37,859 nucleotides of DNA from Chloroflexota bacterium (GTDB lineage Bacteria; Chloroflexota; Anaerolineae; Epilineales; SHYO01), in contig SHYO01000021.1 of the NCBI GenBank assembly GCA_009692745.1, forward strand, positions 1 to 37,859, read 5' to 3'. The position numbers and the translations under genes were made by a program. Within the stretch, counting starts at the first letter, position 1. Every line of letters begins with the position of its first letter. The notes beneath the pieces were generated by a model. The model was given only the letters and a program-made list of their open reading frames with translations, was not told the DNA's origin and ran no database searches. Shown in pieces: positions 29,767 to 37,852 of the stretch.

Positions 29767-31275
29767 TTATTTGCCGTCGCTGACGGAGACGTCTTCGATA
29801 TGCCAGTTGAAGGGGCGGTTCCAGTTACGGGCGATAGCGTCGCCATTCACGACGCGCTTGTTGAAGCCGTAGGTGATCTTCAACAAGTGGAGCGGCACCC
29901 AGGGCTGTTCATCCGCCAGGATCGTCTGGAGTTCATCGTAAATCTTCTTACGGGCGGCGAAGTCAGAGGCCGCCTTCCCTAGTTTGAAGAGCTCATCAAC
30001 GCGCTTGTTGCAATAGAGGCCGGCATTGGAACCCTTCGGCCAATCGGCATCGCAGGCAAAGGAGGCTTCGAATTCATTCATATCCGGCGATAAGCCGAAC
30101 CCGGCGTACATCACGTCGAATTGCTTTTTCTCATAGTAGTACTGCTGGACGGAGGAGGGGTCGAGCTGGACCACTTTGGCCTTCATGCCGGCCTTTAGCA
30201 GTTGTTGCTGCATAGCCGCGATGTAATCCTTGCTCAACTGATCGTTGTAGTATAAGGACAGCTCGATCTCCTGGTTGGGATCCCAGTTAGCGTCTTTCAG
30301 TAGCTGTTGGGCTTTAGCCGTATTGTAATCATATTTTACCACGCTGGTATTGGCCCAGGCTTTACTCGGAGAGATAGTGAACCACGGCTCGCAGATGCTC
30401 AACAACACCGACTGGCACAATCCGACATGATCGGTGGCATAGGCGATAGCCTGGCGCACGCGCTTATCTTTCAGATAAGGTTTTTGCGTGTTGATCGTGA
30501 GATAGCGCAGGTTATAAATGGCCTTGGTATTCATTGCCAGGGTGGGAATCTTGCTGAGGCGGTCTATCTCGGTAGCGGGGACGGTGGCATAGTCGACGTC
30601 GCCCTTCTCCAACGACACGGCGTTCGCATCGGCGGTAGTGCCGACGCGCAGGAACAGGATCTTGTCCAGCTTGGGCTTGTTGCCCCAGTAATTGTCGTTG
30701 CGCACGAATTCCAGGAATTTGTCAGGCTGGTATTGGGAGAACTTGAAGGGACCGGTGCCGATCTGGCCCTTTTCCCAGGTGCCGGGTTTGGCCAAATCTT
30801 CGGCCGTCGTCTTCTCCCAAACGTGCTTGGGGATGATGCTATGCTGGGAAAGGACAGAGAAGAGCATAGCGGCGTTGGGCTGAAGCAGATCAAATTCGAT
30901 GGTATAGGCATCGATGATTTTGATACCTTCGATTTTGTCGGTCTTACCGGCAAAATAGTCTGGCGCGCCTTTGATAATCTGCAGGTCGTTTGCCAGGTAG
31001 GAACCCACAGCCTTGGTCAGGAAGGTCTTGTAGGTGAAGGCCACATCATCAGCATTAAAGTCCACGCCATCGTGCCACTTGACACCCTTGCGCAGGTTAA
31101 AAGTATACACTAGGCCGTCAGGCGAGATGGTCCACTTTTCAGCCAGGTCAGCTTCTACTTCTTCCCAGTTGGCCGAGTTGCGCACCAGGCCATCGTACAT
31201 GACGCTTTGCCCGTAGAAAAAGCCGACGGTGCGCACCCCTATGGGATTGACGTCAACATTCTGGTTGAGGATCAA
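29767..31275 (-). CDS. Peptide-type ABC substrate-binding protein without start region or signal peptide
   Basis: An SBP_bac_5 (DppA-like) solute-binding domain. Diagnostic blocks are WTISPDGLVYTFNLRKGVKW, GTGPFKFSQY, DKRVRQAIAYATDHVG and a C-terminal LADEQPWVPLHLLK segment. The frame stays open upstream of 31275 through a Pro/Ala/Thr linker to the TAG at 31449-31447, which is the stop codon of the deaminase gene. Nowhere in between is there an ATG, GTG or TTG except TTG 31275, which has no ribosome site and sits inside the first domain strand. The Tat signal and lipobox seen in the homologue at 11779 are missing. As it stands the protein could not be exported or tethered; it is probably a 5'-truncated, non-functional copy or an assembly artefact. 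Confidence 0.75.
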   Translation of the reverse strand: MILNQNVDVNPIGVRTVGFFYGQSVMYDGLVRNSANWEEVEADLAEKWTISPDGLVYTFNLRKGVKWHDGVDFNADDVAFTYKTFLTKAVGSYLANDLQIIKGAPDYFAGKTDKIEGIKIIDAYTIEFDLLQPNAAMLFSVLSQHSIIPKHVWEKTTAEDLAKPGTWEKGQIGTGPFKFSQYQPDKFLEFVRNDNYWGNKPKLDKILFLRVGTTADANAVSLEKGDVDYATVPATEIDRLSKIPTLAMNTKAIYNLRYLTINTQKPYLKDKRVRQAIAYATDHVGLCQSVLLSICEPWFTISPSKAWANTSVVKYDYNTAKAQQLLKDANWDPNQEIELSLYYNDQLSKDYIAAMQQQLLKAGMKAKVVQLDPSSVQQYYYEKKQFDVMYAGFGLSPDMNEFEASFACDADWPKGSNAGLYCNKRVDELFKLGKAASDFAARKKIYDELQTILADEQPWVPLHLLKITYGFNKRVVNGDAIARNWNRPFNWHIEDVSVSDGK

Positions 31276-31449
31276 CTTGAGCGTGCCCCCGGTGGCGCCG
31301 GCGGCAGCAGCGGCGGGCTTGGTGGGAGCTGCAGCCGGGGCGGCGGTGGGAGCTGCCGGGGCTGTTGTGGGGGCGGCCGCCGCCGGAGCGGTCGTAGGCG
31401 CGGCGGCAGCCGGGGGTTTGGTGGGAGCCGCCGGGGCAGGAGGGGACTA
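31276..31449 (-). other. In-frame Pro/Ala linker joining the deaminase stop to the binding-protein domain
   Basis: Read in the frame of both neighbours, TAG (31449-31447) is followed by about 57 codons of Ala/Pro/Thr repeats such as TTAPAAAAPTTAP and PTKPAAAA, then GGTLKL, which starts the SBP domain. Such linkers normally follow the lipobox Cys of exported binding proteins, as in the homologue at 11779. Here the preceding signal and lipobox are replaced by the end of the deaminase. Confidence 0.7.
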
Positions 31450-32490
31450 GGGGAGGTGGTGGGATTTCAGCGTCTGCATTTCAGCGCGGAATTCAGCCGC
31501 GAGGGCAATTTTACGTTCCGGCGGTAAGAAGGCATGGCGTACACCGTTGAGCAGGATTTCGTCGATCTCGGCCAGGGTGAAACCAAAGGGGACGGGCAGG
31601 GTGGCGATCTCATCGTTGAGCGTGGTATTGAAGAGCGGCGGATCATCAGAGTTAACGGTCAGGATAACCCCGGCATCGTAAAGGCGGCGCAGCGGATGGG
31701 ACTCTAAATCCGGGTAGACGCCCAGGCGGATATTGCTGGTAGGGTTGACTTCCAGCGGGATAGCGTTGGCAGCCAGGTAGGCGACCAGCGCAGGATCTTC
31801 GATAGCGCGGACGCCGTGGCCTATACGCTCGGCGGTGAGAGAACGCAAAGCCCCCCAAATACTGTCGGGGCCCGCTAACTCACCGGCGTGGGGGGCGCTG
31901 TGCAAACCGGCGGCCCGGGCTTTGTCGAACCAGGGTTGGTAGTCTTCGGGAGGATTGCCGGTCTCCAGGCCGCCCAGCCCCAAAGCTACAACGCCGATTT
32001 CCTGACCTTCGATGGCGACCTGGGTCGTGTAATCGGCGTGGCGGGCGCGCCCCTGCGGGGAAGCATTCCTGACAAGATCGAAAACCCAGTTGATGGTAAC
32101 GCCGAATTCCTGCTGGGCGCGGCGGCGGCCCTGGGCCAGGCCGGCGAGGAAGATAGCAGCGGGGACGCCGAGCCAGGCATGCGTACTGGGGGAGAAGGTG
32201 GCTTCGGCATAACGCACATGCTGGCGGGCCATCTCAGCACCAAATTCGTAGGTTATCAGCTCATAATCTGCCACAGATTTGAGGCAGCGCGTAATGGTGA
32301 CGTAGATCTCGATAAAATGGTGGAAGTCGCGGTAGCTAAACCAGGATTGCAAACCGGCGACGGTATCGGCAGGCAGATCCACCGCATTGCGGCGCGCCAG
32401 GGTAAGCAGAGTGGCAGGAAGGATGGAGCCCTCCAGGTGGACGTGGAGCTCGGCTTTGGGTGCAGCTTGCAGGTAGCTTTTGAGGGACAT
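31447..32490 (-). CDS. Adenosine-deaminase-family metallohydrolase
   Basis: A 347-residue amidohydrolase predicted to deaminate adenosine or a related purine (inosine or aminofutalosine-type product). Metal and catalytic residues are present: H16/H18 in ELHVHLEG, H201 and E204 in HAGE, the catalytic His H225 in ERIGHG, and D282/D283 in TVNSDDP. NPTSNIRLG and LNDEIATL are also family blocks. The length is complete for the family, so the C-terminus (SHHLP, then TAG) looks native. Start ATG 32490 has no clear ribosome site and lies ten bases after the MFS stop, which suggests coupling. The MFS transporter upstream may import nucleosides. The reading frame continues past TAG into a solute-binding protein. 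Adenosine versus aminodeoxyfutalosine specificity cannot be settled. Confidence 0.88.
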   Translation of the reverse strand: MSLKSYLQAAPKAELHVHLEGSILPATLLTLARRNAVDLPADTVAGLQSWFSYRDFHHFIEIYVTITRCLKSVADYELITYEFGAEMARQHVRYAEATFSPSTHAWLGVPAAIFLAGLAQGRRRAQQEFGVTINWVFDLVRNASPQGRARHADYTTQVAIEGQEIGVVALGLGGLETGNPPEDYQPWFDKARAAGLHSAPHAGELAGPDSIWGALRSLTAERIGHGVRAIEDPALVAYLAANAIPLEVNPTSNIRLGVYPDLESHPLRRLYDAGVILTVNSDDPPLFNTTLNDEIATLPVPFGFTLAEIDEILLNGVRHAFLPPERKIALAAEFRAEMQTLKSHHLP

Positions 32491-32500
32491 GGATGGTTAA

Positions 32501-33814
32501 TTAGCCGTGGGTGGGGGCGAGGGCGCGGAGGGACATCTGCCACCTGATGATCAGGATAAGCGGGATGAGCGCTGCAAATATGCCGATGATACCCATCACG
32601 CCGAAACCTACCGCAGCAAAAATGATACCACTGCCCAGGCTGCCGAAAGCAGATACCAGGCCGATAAGCAGGTCATTAAAACCCTGGGTGCGGGCGCGTT
32701 CCGCCGGAAAGAGCTGGTCGGCCAGCAAGGAGGAGCCGCCTACGTAGCAAAAATTCCATCCCAGGCCCAAAAGGAAGAGGGCCACGGCAATAGGTAGTAC
32801 ATCGGGAGATAACGGGGCAACGAGGCAGGCCAGGATGAGGGTGATGCCGCCGATAAGTATTACAGGAACGCGCCCCCACCGGTCGGCCAGGCTGCCGGAG
32901 ACGATAGAGAAGGCGTACATGCCGAAGGTATGGGAGGAGATCACATAGGAGATATCAACCAGGGAGTGTTGGTGATTCGCCATATGTAAGGAGGTGATGA
33001 CCATCAGCAGCACCATAGTCATTTGACCGAAGATCATGGCAGCCATTGCCGCCACTACGGCAGGTTGGCGCAGCAGGATGGAAATAGTACGGGCCGGACC
33101 GGAAATGCCGGTGGTTTCGGGGTAGAGGCGGTCGATTTCCCGGCCGATGTCGCGGGGCTCTGGGCGCAGACCCAGATATACCACCACAACGGCGATGGCG
33201 AAGAGAAGTAGACTGGCTAAATAGGGCCCAGCCAGCTCATCAAAGCCGGCCTGGCGGGCGAGAGAGCCCATAGGCCCGACCAGCAAAGGACCGAAAATGG
33301 CGCCAACAGTGCCCCCGATGACCACATTGGAAATAGCACGTCCGCGCCTGGCTGGGGGGTTGACTTCGGCGGCAGCAAAGCGGCCCAGTTGCACAGCAGA
33401 ATTGGCCGCCCCCATAAGGATCAAGCCACCCAGGAAAAGGACGAAGGAGTGGATGGTGATGGCAAAACCGGACAGACCGGCGCCGAATACGCCCAAGGTC
33501 AGACCGATGGCCAATCCACCGCGCCGCCCGAGACGGTCCATGCCATAGCCCCAGCCTAAGGCTGCCGCAGCAGTACCCAGGAGGTAGATGCTGGAGGGGA
33601 CGCCGGCCCAGGCAGGCTGGCCGCTAAGATGGGCGCCGACGATAGCATTAATGGTGGAGGCGGCGATAAAACCGGCCGAGCCCAGGCTTTGGGCCACGAA
33701 GAGCGTGCCTGTGATCTTGCGCGCTATTCGGGGAAAATCTGAAGGTTGATACTTTAGATCCCATCCTTTGGATGGGCGGTTGGCAGGTTGGTCGGTTGAA
33801 CTCAAGGTTAGCAC
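32501..33814 (-). CDS. MFS transporter
   Basis: A 437-residue major-facilitator permease with 12 hydrophobic segments. The loop 2-3 signature GYGMDRLGRRGGLAIG and the loop 8-9 equivalent GSLADRWGRVPVILIGG are evident, and the two six-helix halves are separated by a charged loop (about residues 213-235, RPEPRDIGREIDRLY). The substrate is unknown; the tight link to the deaminase gene (ten bases apart) would fit purine or nucleoside transport, but this is inferred from position. It starts with GTG 33814 and has only a weak GGAACAGA upstream. A strong promoter lies at 33864-33892. Confidence 0.9.
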   Translation of the reverse strand: MLTLSSTDQPANRPSKGWDLKYQPSDFPRIARKITGTLFVAQSLGSAGFIAASTINAIVGAHLSGQPAWAGVPSSIYLLGTAAAALGWGYGMDRLGRRGGLAIGLTLGVFGAGLSGFAITIHSFVLFLGGLILMGAANSAVQLGRFAAAEVNPPARRGRAISNVVIGGTVGAIFGPLLVGPMGSLARQAGFDELAGPYLASLLLFAIAVVVVYLGLRPEPRDIGREIDRLYPETTGISGPARTISILLRQPAVVAAMAAMIFGQMTMVLLMVITSLHMANHQHSLVDISYVISSHTFGMYAFSIVSGSLADRWGRVPVILIGGITLILACLVAPLSPDVLPIAVALFLLGLGWNFCYVGGSSLLADQLFPAERARTQGFNDLLIGLVSAFGSLGSGIIFAAVGFGVMGIIGIFAALIPLILIIRWQMSLRALAPTHG

Positions 33815-33863
33815 TCTGTTCCGGCTGAGCTGGCCCGATAATAATTTTGTCAGGATCTATGGT

Positions 33864-33892
33864 ATTTTATCTGGCCTACAGCCGGAGGTCAA
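33864..33892 (-). promoter_or_regulatory. Strong promoter for the MFS/deaminase unit
   Basis: On the minus strand, -35 TTGACC (33892-33887), 17-nt spacer, -10 TAAAAT (33869-33864), about 50 nt before the GTG start. Confidence 0.65.
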
Positions 33893-34007
33893 GTGAGCAG
33901 GGCGATCGTTTCCTGGGATCTCTGTGCCTCTGTGGCCGGTTTTGGCCTAATTTCATAGCAAATACGATCGCCCTGGTGCATCTGAACAGTTCCCATAAAT
34001 TTGTAAA

Positions 34008-34036
34008 TTGAAGCCAATGTAAGTATCTGCTAATAT
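34008..34036 (+). promoter_or_regulatory. Promoter for the ABM-like gene
   Basis: -35 TTGAAG (34008-34013), 17-nt spacer, -10 TAATAT (34031-34036), about 70 nt before the ATG at 34106. The 290-nt divergent region to the MFS gene holds this and the minus-strand promoter and no gene. Confidence 0.6.
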
Positions 34037-34105
34037 ATCCGGTAGGTGCGATAGTTTAACGAATGAAAAGGCGCTTTGCCCCATATAAAACCAGGGAGAC
34101 GCAGG

Positions 34106-34420
34106 ATGGCTATTTATCGGACAGCGCAGTTCAAAGTACGGCTGGAGGGATTGGCGCGGTGTGAGGCGGCGATTCAGGAGTTTATCCAGTACATCGCCGA
34201 AGCGGAGGAAGGAACGTTGCAGTATATTTCTCTGCAGGACGAAGAGGACCCAACGAGCTTTTTGCACGTGTTTATCTTTGGGGATGCCGCCGCGCAGGAG
34301 CTACATAGCAGCTCGGAAGCGGTGCAGCGATTTACTGGGATTTTATACTCTGAAACTATAGAACCAGTGGCATTTAAGCGGTATCGCCTGGTAGCGGCAT
34401 CGGCAGGAAATGCAGGTTAG
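34106..34420 (+). CDS. Small ABM-like (putative quinol monooxygenase) protein
   Basis: A 104-residue dimeric alpha/beta-barrel type protein. AIYRTAQFKVRLEGLARCEAAIQEFIQYI is the first strand and helix, and EEGTLQYISLQDEEDPTSFLHVFIFGDAAAQELH is the strand-helix unit typical of antibiotic-biosynthesis-monooxygenase (YgiN-like) proteins, which act as small dimeric oxygenases or heme/quinone binders. ATG 34106 is chosen over an upstream ATG at 34076 because GGGAGACGCAGG lies before it and the extension adds an unrelated basic stretch. Its stop TAG overlaps the TAA of the convergent membrane gene (TTAG, 34417-34420). It has its own promoter and stands alone. Confidence 0.78.
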   Translation: MAIYRTAQFKVRLEGLARCEAAIQEFIQYIAEAEEGTLQYISLQDEEDPTSFLHVFIFGDAAAQELHSSSEAVQRFTGILYSETIEPVAFKRYRLVAASAGNAG

Positions 34421-35151
34421 CGGAAGAGAGCGCCCCAGTCATTGAGAAGAAAGCTGAGGCGGGCGATCAGGATAGTAAGACGGGAGACAACCACGGCCCC
34501 GAAGACTCCACCCAAGGCGAGGAGCACAAAAACCCGGCCCACGAGGGATACAGTATGCACCAGGCGATACCACAACCGGCCCAGGGGTTTTGAGCTAGGG
34601 CCGGCGAAGGTAAAGGAGGCCAGGGCAGCCAGGCTGCCGCAGGTGAGCAAGAAGGCAGAGAGGAATTGCCCCCAGGCAGCCACGGTGGCGCCGGCAGGGT
34701 GAAAAGCCAGACTGACAATCAGCGAACGGCTCAAGGGAACCAGGGTACCGGAGATAGCGCCCATCATGGCGAGCATAGCGCCGGCCCCCATGAGTAGGGC
34801 CAGCGGGAAGGCACTCAGCCACCGTAAGCGCGGCAAGGGGCGGACTAATAGGCAGAGACAGAGCGCCAGGGGCAAGGGTAATAGCGGGAAAGGAATGGGA
34901 GTAAAGGTGGCGGCAGGCGCAGCAGGCCATAAGCCCAAACCCGCAACCAGGGGGAGGAAGAGCTGCGGCCCAAGGATCTGGCGCAGAGCAACCACCACAG
35001 CATAACCGGCGACGGTACCGGCCAACAGATGTTGAGCCAGGCGCGATAGTGGATTATCGCGCACAGCATAACTGAGAATGAAGAGCGTCAGCAGGGCGGC
35101 AACCCACGTTCCTAGCTGTGGGTACTCAGCGCTGAGGTACTCAGCAAACAT
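34417..35151 (-). CDS. Polytopic membrane protein of unknown function
   Basis: A 244-residue protein with about seven hydrophobic segments and very few charges: LGTWVAALLTLFILSYAV, the ALPLAL-rich pair in the middle, FPLALLMGAGAMLAMMGAISG and the C-terminal VFVLLALGGVFGAVVV segment. No enzyme motif was recognised. It is the last gene of a four-gene minus-strand unit and lies 45 nt after the zinc-ribbon gene, separated by a short 12-bp tandem duplication (35165-35188). Its weak ribosome site suggests low or coupled expression. Its place at the end of a membrane operon makes a subunit of the same complex likely. Confidence 0.7.
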   Translation of the reverse strand: MFAEYLSAEYPQLGTWVAALLTLFILSYAVRDNPLSRLAQHLLAGTVAGYAVVVALRQILGPQLFLPLVAGLGLWPAAPAATFTPIPFPLLPLPLALCLCLLVRPLPRLRWLSAFPLALLMGAGAMLAMMGAISGTLVPLSRSLIVSLAFHPAGATVAAWGQFLSAFLLTCGSLAALASFTFAGPSSKPLGRLWYRLVHTVSLVGRVFVLLALGGVFGAVVVSRLTILIARLSFLLNDWGALFR

Positions 35152-35196
35152 CCGGCGATATTCCGGCTAAGGCTGCGGCTAAGGCCGCCAGAGAAT

Positions 35197-36348
35197 TCAT
35201 AGACGAGACCCACCCAAGAAGTTGCCGGCCAGGTTCCCCAGCAGAATCAAGGCAGCGATGACAACTAATCCGATGGTGAGGGATTCGCTGTTGGCCATAG
35301 CATTGCCGGGCAGGCCCAAGAGGCGTTCATAGCTGGCAGCGCCATTCTGGCCGGAGGTCAAACCGGTTAGCTGGCCAGATTGATAGTAGGGCCAGAGATC
35401 GGGCTCGGCGGCGGCGGAAACGGCGGCAATGAGCGGCACATGCTGAGAGGTGCCGTACTGTTCAACCCACCAGCGGACGACCTGGGCAGAGCTCCCCAGA
35501 ATGATAGCCCGTTGGATGGAGGGTGTGGCCGCGCCCCGGCTCTCGGGAGCGAGCATCTGGGGGAGATTGCGCAAGGCAGCTTCATTGCCGGGCAGATAGC
35601 CAAGCCGCGTCGGAGATGCGCTCGCGCCAGCAGCGGGGGTGGGGCCCGGATTCTGTTGAAGTTGCTGGAGTACCCGGTCGGCCAGGGCTTGACCTTGGGG
35701 ATTTAGGCTCATCACAATCAAGTGGGCGCTACGGAGCTCGACATGGCGGGCCAAAGCCAATGCCAGCGGCTCCATTTCAGCCGCAGCACCAGCATCGTAA
35801 TCGAAGGAGAGGAGTACCGTTGATCCCGGCAGCAGGTTGTCTATAGATTGAAAAGCGGCGCTGGTACCGGCGGAAGGCACGGGCTGGGCATTGAAGAGGT
35901 GGGGAAAGACCAGGGGAATACCCACAGCCGCCACAATGACAATTCCCACCACCCAACGTACCAGGGGCGAAGCAATGGCATGGCGCGGCAGGCCAGCTCC
36001 TGGATTGCGAGGATAGGTGCGGGCTATCTCAGAGAGCAGACGAGAACGTTCCATCTCGGCCAGGGAGGTGGAAGGCGCTTCGGGGACAACAATCCGGCGA
36101 GGCAGGGCTACCGCGCGGGAAACGGGGAGAGCCTGCTTTATCTCCCCCAGGGGGTCGAGCAAGGCCGGGAGGCGCTGCTCTGCTGTGTCCTCAGGCTTTT
36201 CCAGGGAGATTAGCGAGAGATTGGCGCGATCCTGTTCAGGTAATTCGAGGGGTGGGCTGGGAATGATGCCTACCAGGTTATCGCCACACTCATTGCAGAA
36301 TTTGCTACCGTTTTTGTTTCGTTGGCCACAGTTTGGACAAATAATCAT
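35197..36348 (-). CDS. Zinc-ribbon membrane protein of the DUF6754-linked operon
   Basis: A 383-residue protein. An N-terminal double-CxxC zinc ribbon (C4, C7, C18, C21: CPNCG and CNECG) is cytoplasmic. A flexible region follows, then a membrane helix (about 131-149, VVGIVIVAAVGIPLVF). The large domain (about 165-350) contains GSTVLLSFDYDAGAAAEM, LGYLPGNEAALRNL and GQLTGLTSGQNGAASYERL, a periplasmic-binding-like alpha/beta layout with motifs I associate with Chloroflexota operons of unknown role. A second helix (about 357-378) ends the chain. So the big domain lies outside the membrane and the ribbon inside. Its start overlaps the previous gene's stop by ATGA. No catalytic residue is recognised; it may be a sensor or a scaffold. 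Confidence 0.75.
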   Translation of the reverse strand: MIICPNCGQRNKNGSKFCNECGDNLVGIIPSPPLELPEQDRANLSLISLEKPEDTAEQRLPALLDPLGEIKQALPVSRAVALPRRIVVPEAPSTSLAEMERSRLLSEIARTYPRNPGAGLPRHAIASPLVRWVVGIVIVAAVGIPLVFPHLFNAQPVPSAGTSAAFQSIDNLLPGSTVLLSFDYDAGAAAEMEPLALALARHVELRSAHLIVMSLNPQGQALADRVLQQLQQNPGPTPAAGASASPTRLGYLPGNEAALRNLPQMLAPESRGAATPSIQRAIILGSSAQVVRWWVEQYGTSQHVPLIAAVSAAAEPDLWPYYQSGQLTGLTSGQNGAASYERLLGLPGNAMANSESLTIGLVVIAALILLGNLAGNFLGGSRL

Positions 36349-37082
36349 ATTGCTGTCTCACTTTGTGCAGATTGAGCCTCTTCCGATAAACCGGACCCCA
36401 TTGTGGAAGGCCCTGCCGCGGCGGACGGTGGTGCAGCAGGGCGAGCTTGCAGGTAAGGTCGTTCCAGGCCGGTGATGATACGTAACCCTGTCAGCAGCAC
36501 ACCCAGGCCCACTCCTAATAGCAGTCCCTGCACACCGGCCGCGCCCGGCACGGCCAGGAACCAGTCGCGGAAGGGCGCCACAAAGTCCCAACGCTGCTGC
36601 AGGCCAGGGGCGCTGCCCAATAACACGACCAGGGCGCCAATGGCAAAGAAGAACATTTCCGGGCGGTAGAAGCGCAGACCACGGTAAGCCGTGGTGGCCG
36701 CAAAGATGGCAATCAGGGCCAACACCGTGCTTTGCAAGGGGCCGATAACATAGGCGAAGATCCATGCCATCGAAAAGATGGTCGGGATTTCAGGATTGGC
36801 GGCGCCGGCCTCATCAGGCCACAAGCCCAGCACCAGGACCAGGGCCGCCCCCCCCAGCAGAACCAGGCTATAAGGCCAGCCGGATTGAAGGTGGCGCAGG
36901 CGCCGGCCATGAACTTGCATCAGATTTAAGAGCCCCAAGAGCAGGGCCGTAGCAGCCAGGAGACTGATAGTCCGAATCACACCGGCTCCCAAAGCGTCCA
37001 GCCAGGGGATACTGAGCAGGTAATCGGCCACGATAATCATACCGGTGAGGACGGCCAGGGTCACGGGAAGAATACGTTTCAC
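36345..37082 (-). CDS. Hydrophobic membrane protein of the DUF6754-linked operon
   Basis: A 245-residue protein with about seven membrane segments, starting MKRILPVTLAVLTGMIIVADYLLSIPWLDALGAG. Charges are few and confined to short loops; a Pro/Ala/Ser-rich soluble tail (about 215-245) closes it. The residues VHGRRLRHLQSG mark a positive-inside loop. There is no recognisable enzyme motif. Both ends are overlapped by neighbours through ATGA (37079-37082 and 36345-36348), so the three genes are translationally coupled and probably form one complex. Confidence 0.72.
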   Translation of the reverse strand: MKRILPVTLAVLTGMIIVADYLLSIPWLDALGAGVIRTISLLAATALLLGLLNLMQVHGRRLRHLQSGWPYSLVLLGGAALVLVLGLWPDEAGAANPEIPTIFSMAWIFAYVIGPLQSTVLALIAIFAATTAYRGLRFYRPEMFFFAIGALVVLLGSAPGLQQRWDFVAPFRDWFLAVPGAAGVQGLLLGVGLGVLLTGLRIITGLERPYLQARPAAPPSAAAGPSTMGSGLSEEAQSAQSETAI

Positions 37083-37852
37083 AGGCGCCCCAGGGTGGAT
37101 ATGATCACACCCGCGATGATAATCAGGATCAGGATCAGGCGCAGTTGATCCTGGGTTTCCAGGCTGATGCGATAAATAAAATCCTCATCATGCGCGAGAT
37201 ATGCCGGCGCGGCAAACAGCTCTTCCCCTACCAGGGTATGGCCGGCAGCAGGCAGACTCAGGGCCGCGGCGGCCAGATCAGCAGCGGCGACTATCTGGTC
37301 GAGGTTTTGCCGCTGCCCTGCTTCCAGGAGTAACGCTACCTCGTCACCTAAACGGCCGGCAATAATGGAACCTTCCAAAGGAACGGGACCGATGGTGGAC
37401 AGAGCCGTAGCGCCATAGGCGGCAGGGTCAGGAGCTACCCAATAGACCTGGTCTTGGGCCAATTCGGCGGGGGCAGCCACATTTTGGTATGCATTTGCCA
37501 GAGTGTCGGCGGCGGCTATAAGGGTAGTAGCATCGGCAGTGGTGACATAGGGCCGCACCATGACCATCCCCGGCTGGCGAACAGCAGCGGCAAGAAACTG
37601 CAGCGCAGCCAGGGTCTCGGCGGAATCGAGACCGCCAAGCCCGCCCCGCCCCAGGCTCAGATGGATATGGCGACCACGTTCCAAGCTGTGGGCAATAAGC
37701 CAGCGGAAGTGTTGCAGACCAGGGATAGGGCGCAGCCCCGCCCCGGGCGCTCTGGGGGATTCATCCTGCTCCGGCCCCTGCGTCCGGCTGCTGGGCCGGT
37801 CAGCCGCCAACAGCCCCAAGAACAGGAACAAAGAGCCGAAGAAGAGAATCAC
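37079..37852 (-). CDS. DUF6754-like membrane-anchored protein, possibly cut at the window edge
   Basis: A 257-residue protein beginning MILFFGSLFLFLGLL (one membrane helix), then a soluble domain with HIHLSLGRGGLGGLDSAETLAALQFL and MVMVRPYVTTADATTLIAAADTL. The block DQVYWVAPDPAAYGATALSTI follows, then the IAGRLGDEVALLLEAG motif; a C-terminal helix (LRLILILIIIAGVIIST) ends it. I recognise this layout as that of DUF6754 proteins from memory, without a search. The GTG at 37852 is seven bases from the edge, its frame is open to the edge, and GGAG lies too close for a normal ribosome site, so the true start may be outside the window. It is the first visible gene of the four-gene unit. Confidence 0.72.
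   Translation of the reverse strand: MILFFGSLFLFLGLLAADRPSSRTQGPEQDESPRAPGAGLRPIPGLQHFRWLIAHSLERGRHIHLSLGRGGLGGLDSAETLAALQFLAAAVRQPGMVMVRPYVTTADATTLIAAADTLANAYQNVAAPAELAQDQVYWVAPDPAAYGATALSTIGPVPLEGSIIAGRLGDEVALLLEAGQRQNLDQIVAAADLAAAALSLPAAGHTLVGEELFAAPAYLAHDEDFIYRISLETQDQLRLILILIIIAGVIISTLGRL

Noticed and set aside
30307-31113. 268-codon plus-strand open frame opposite the second binding-protein gene
   Set aside because: Shadow of a well-supported SBP domain on the other strand; composition is low in known motifs.
31207-31527. Gly/Arg-rich and Ala/Val-rich plus-strand frames over the linker
   Set aside because: They are antisense readings of the GC-rich Pro/Ala linker and have no start context; the repeats are not a CRISPR array because they are short and degenerate.
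33984-33992. GAACAGTTC as a second SOS-box-like site
   Set aside because: The half-sites are separated by one base instead of four, so it does not fit the operator seen at 8232-8243.
33953-34267. Minus-strand 104-codon frame opposite the ABM-like gene
   Set aside because: It overlaps a plausible promoter and the N-terminal half of the ABM-like gene and shows no domain.
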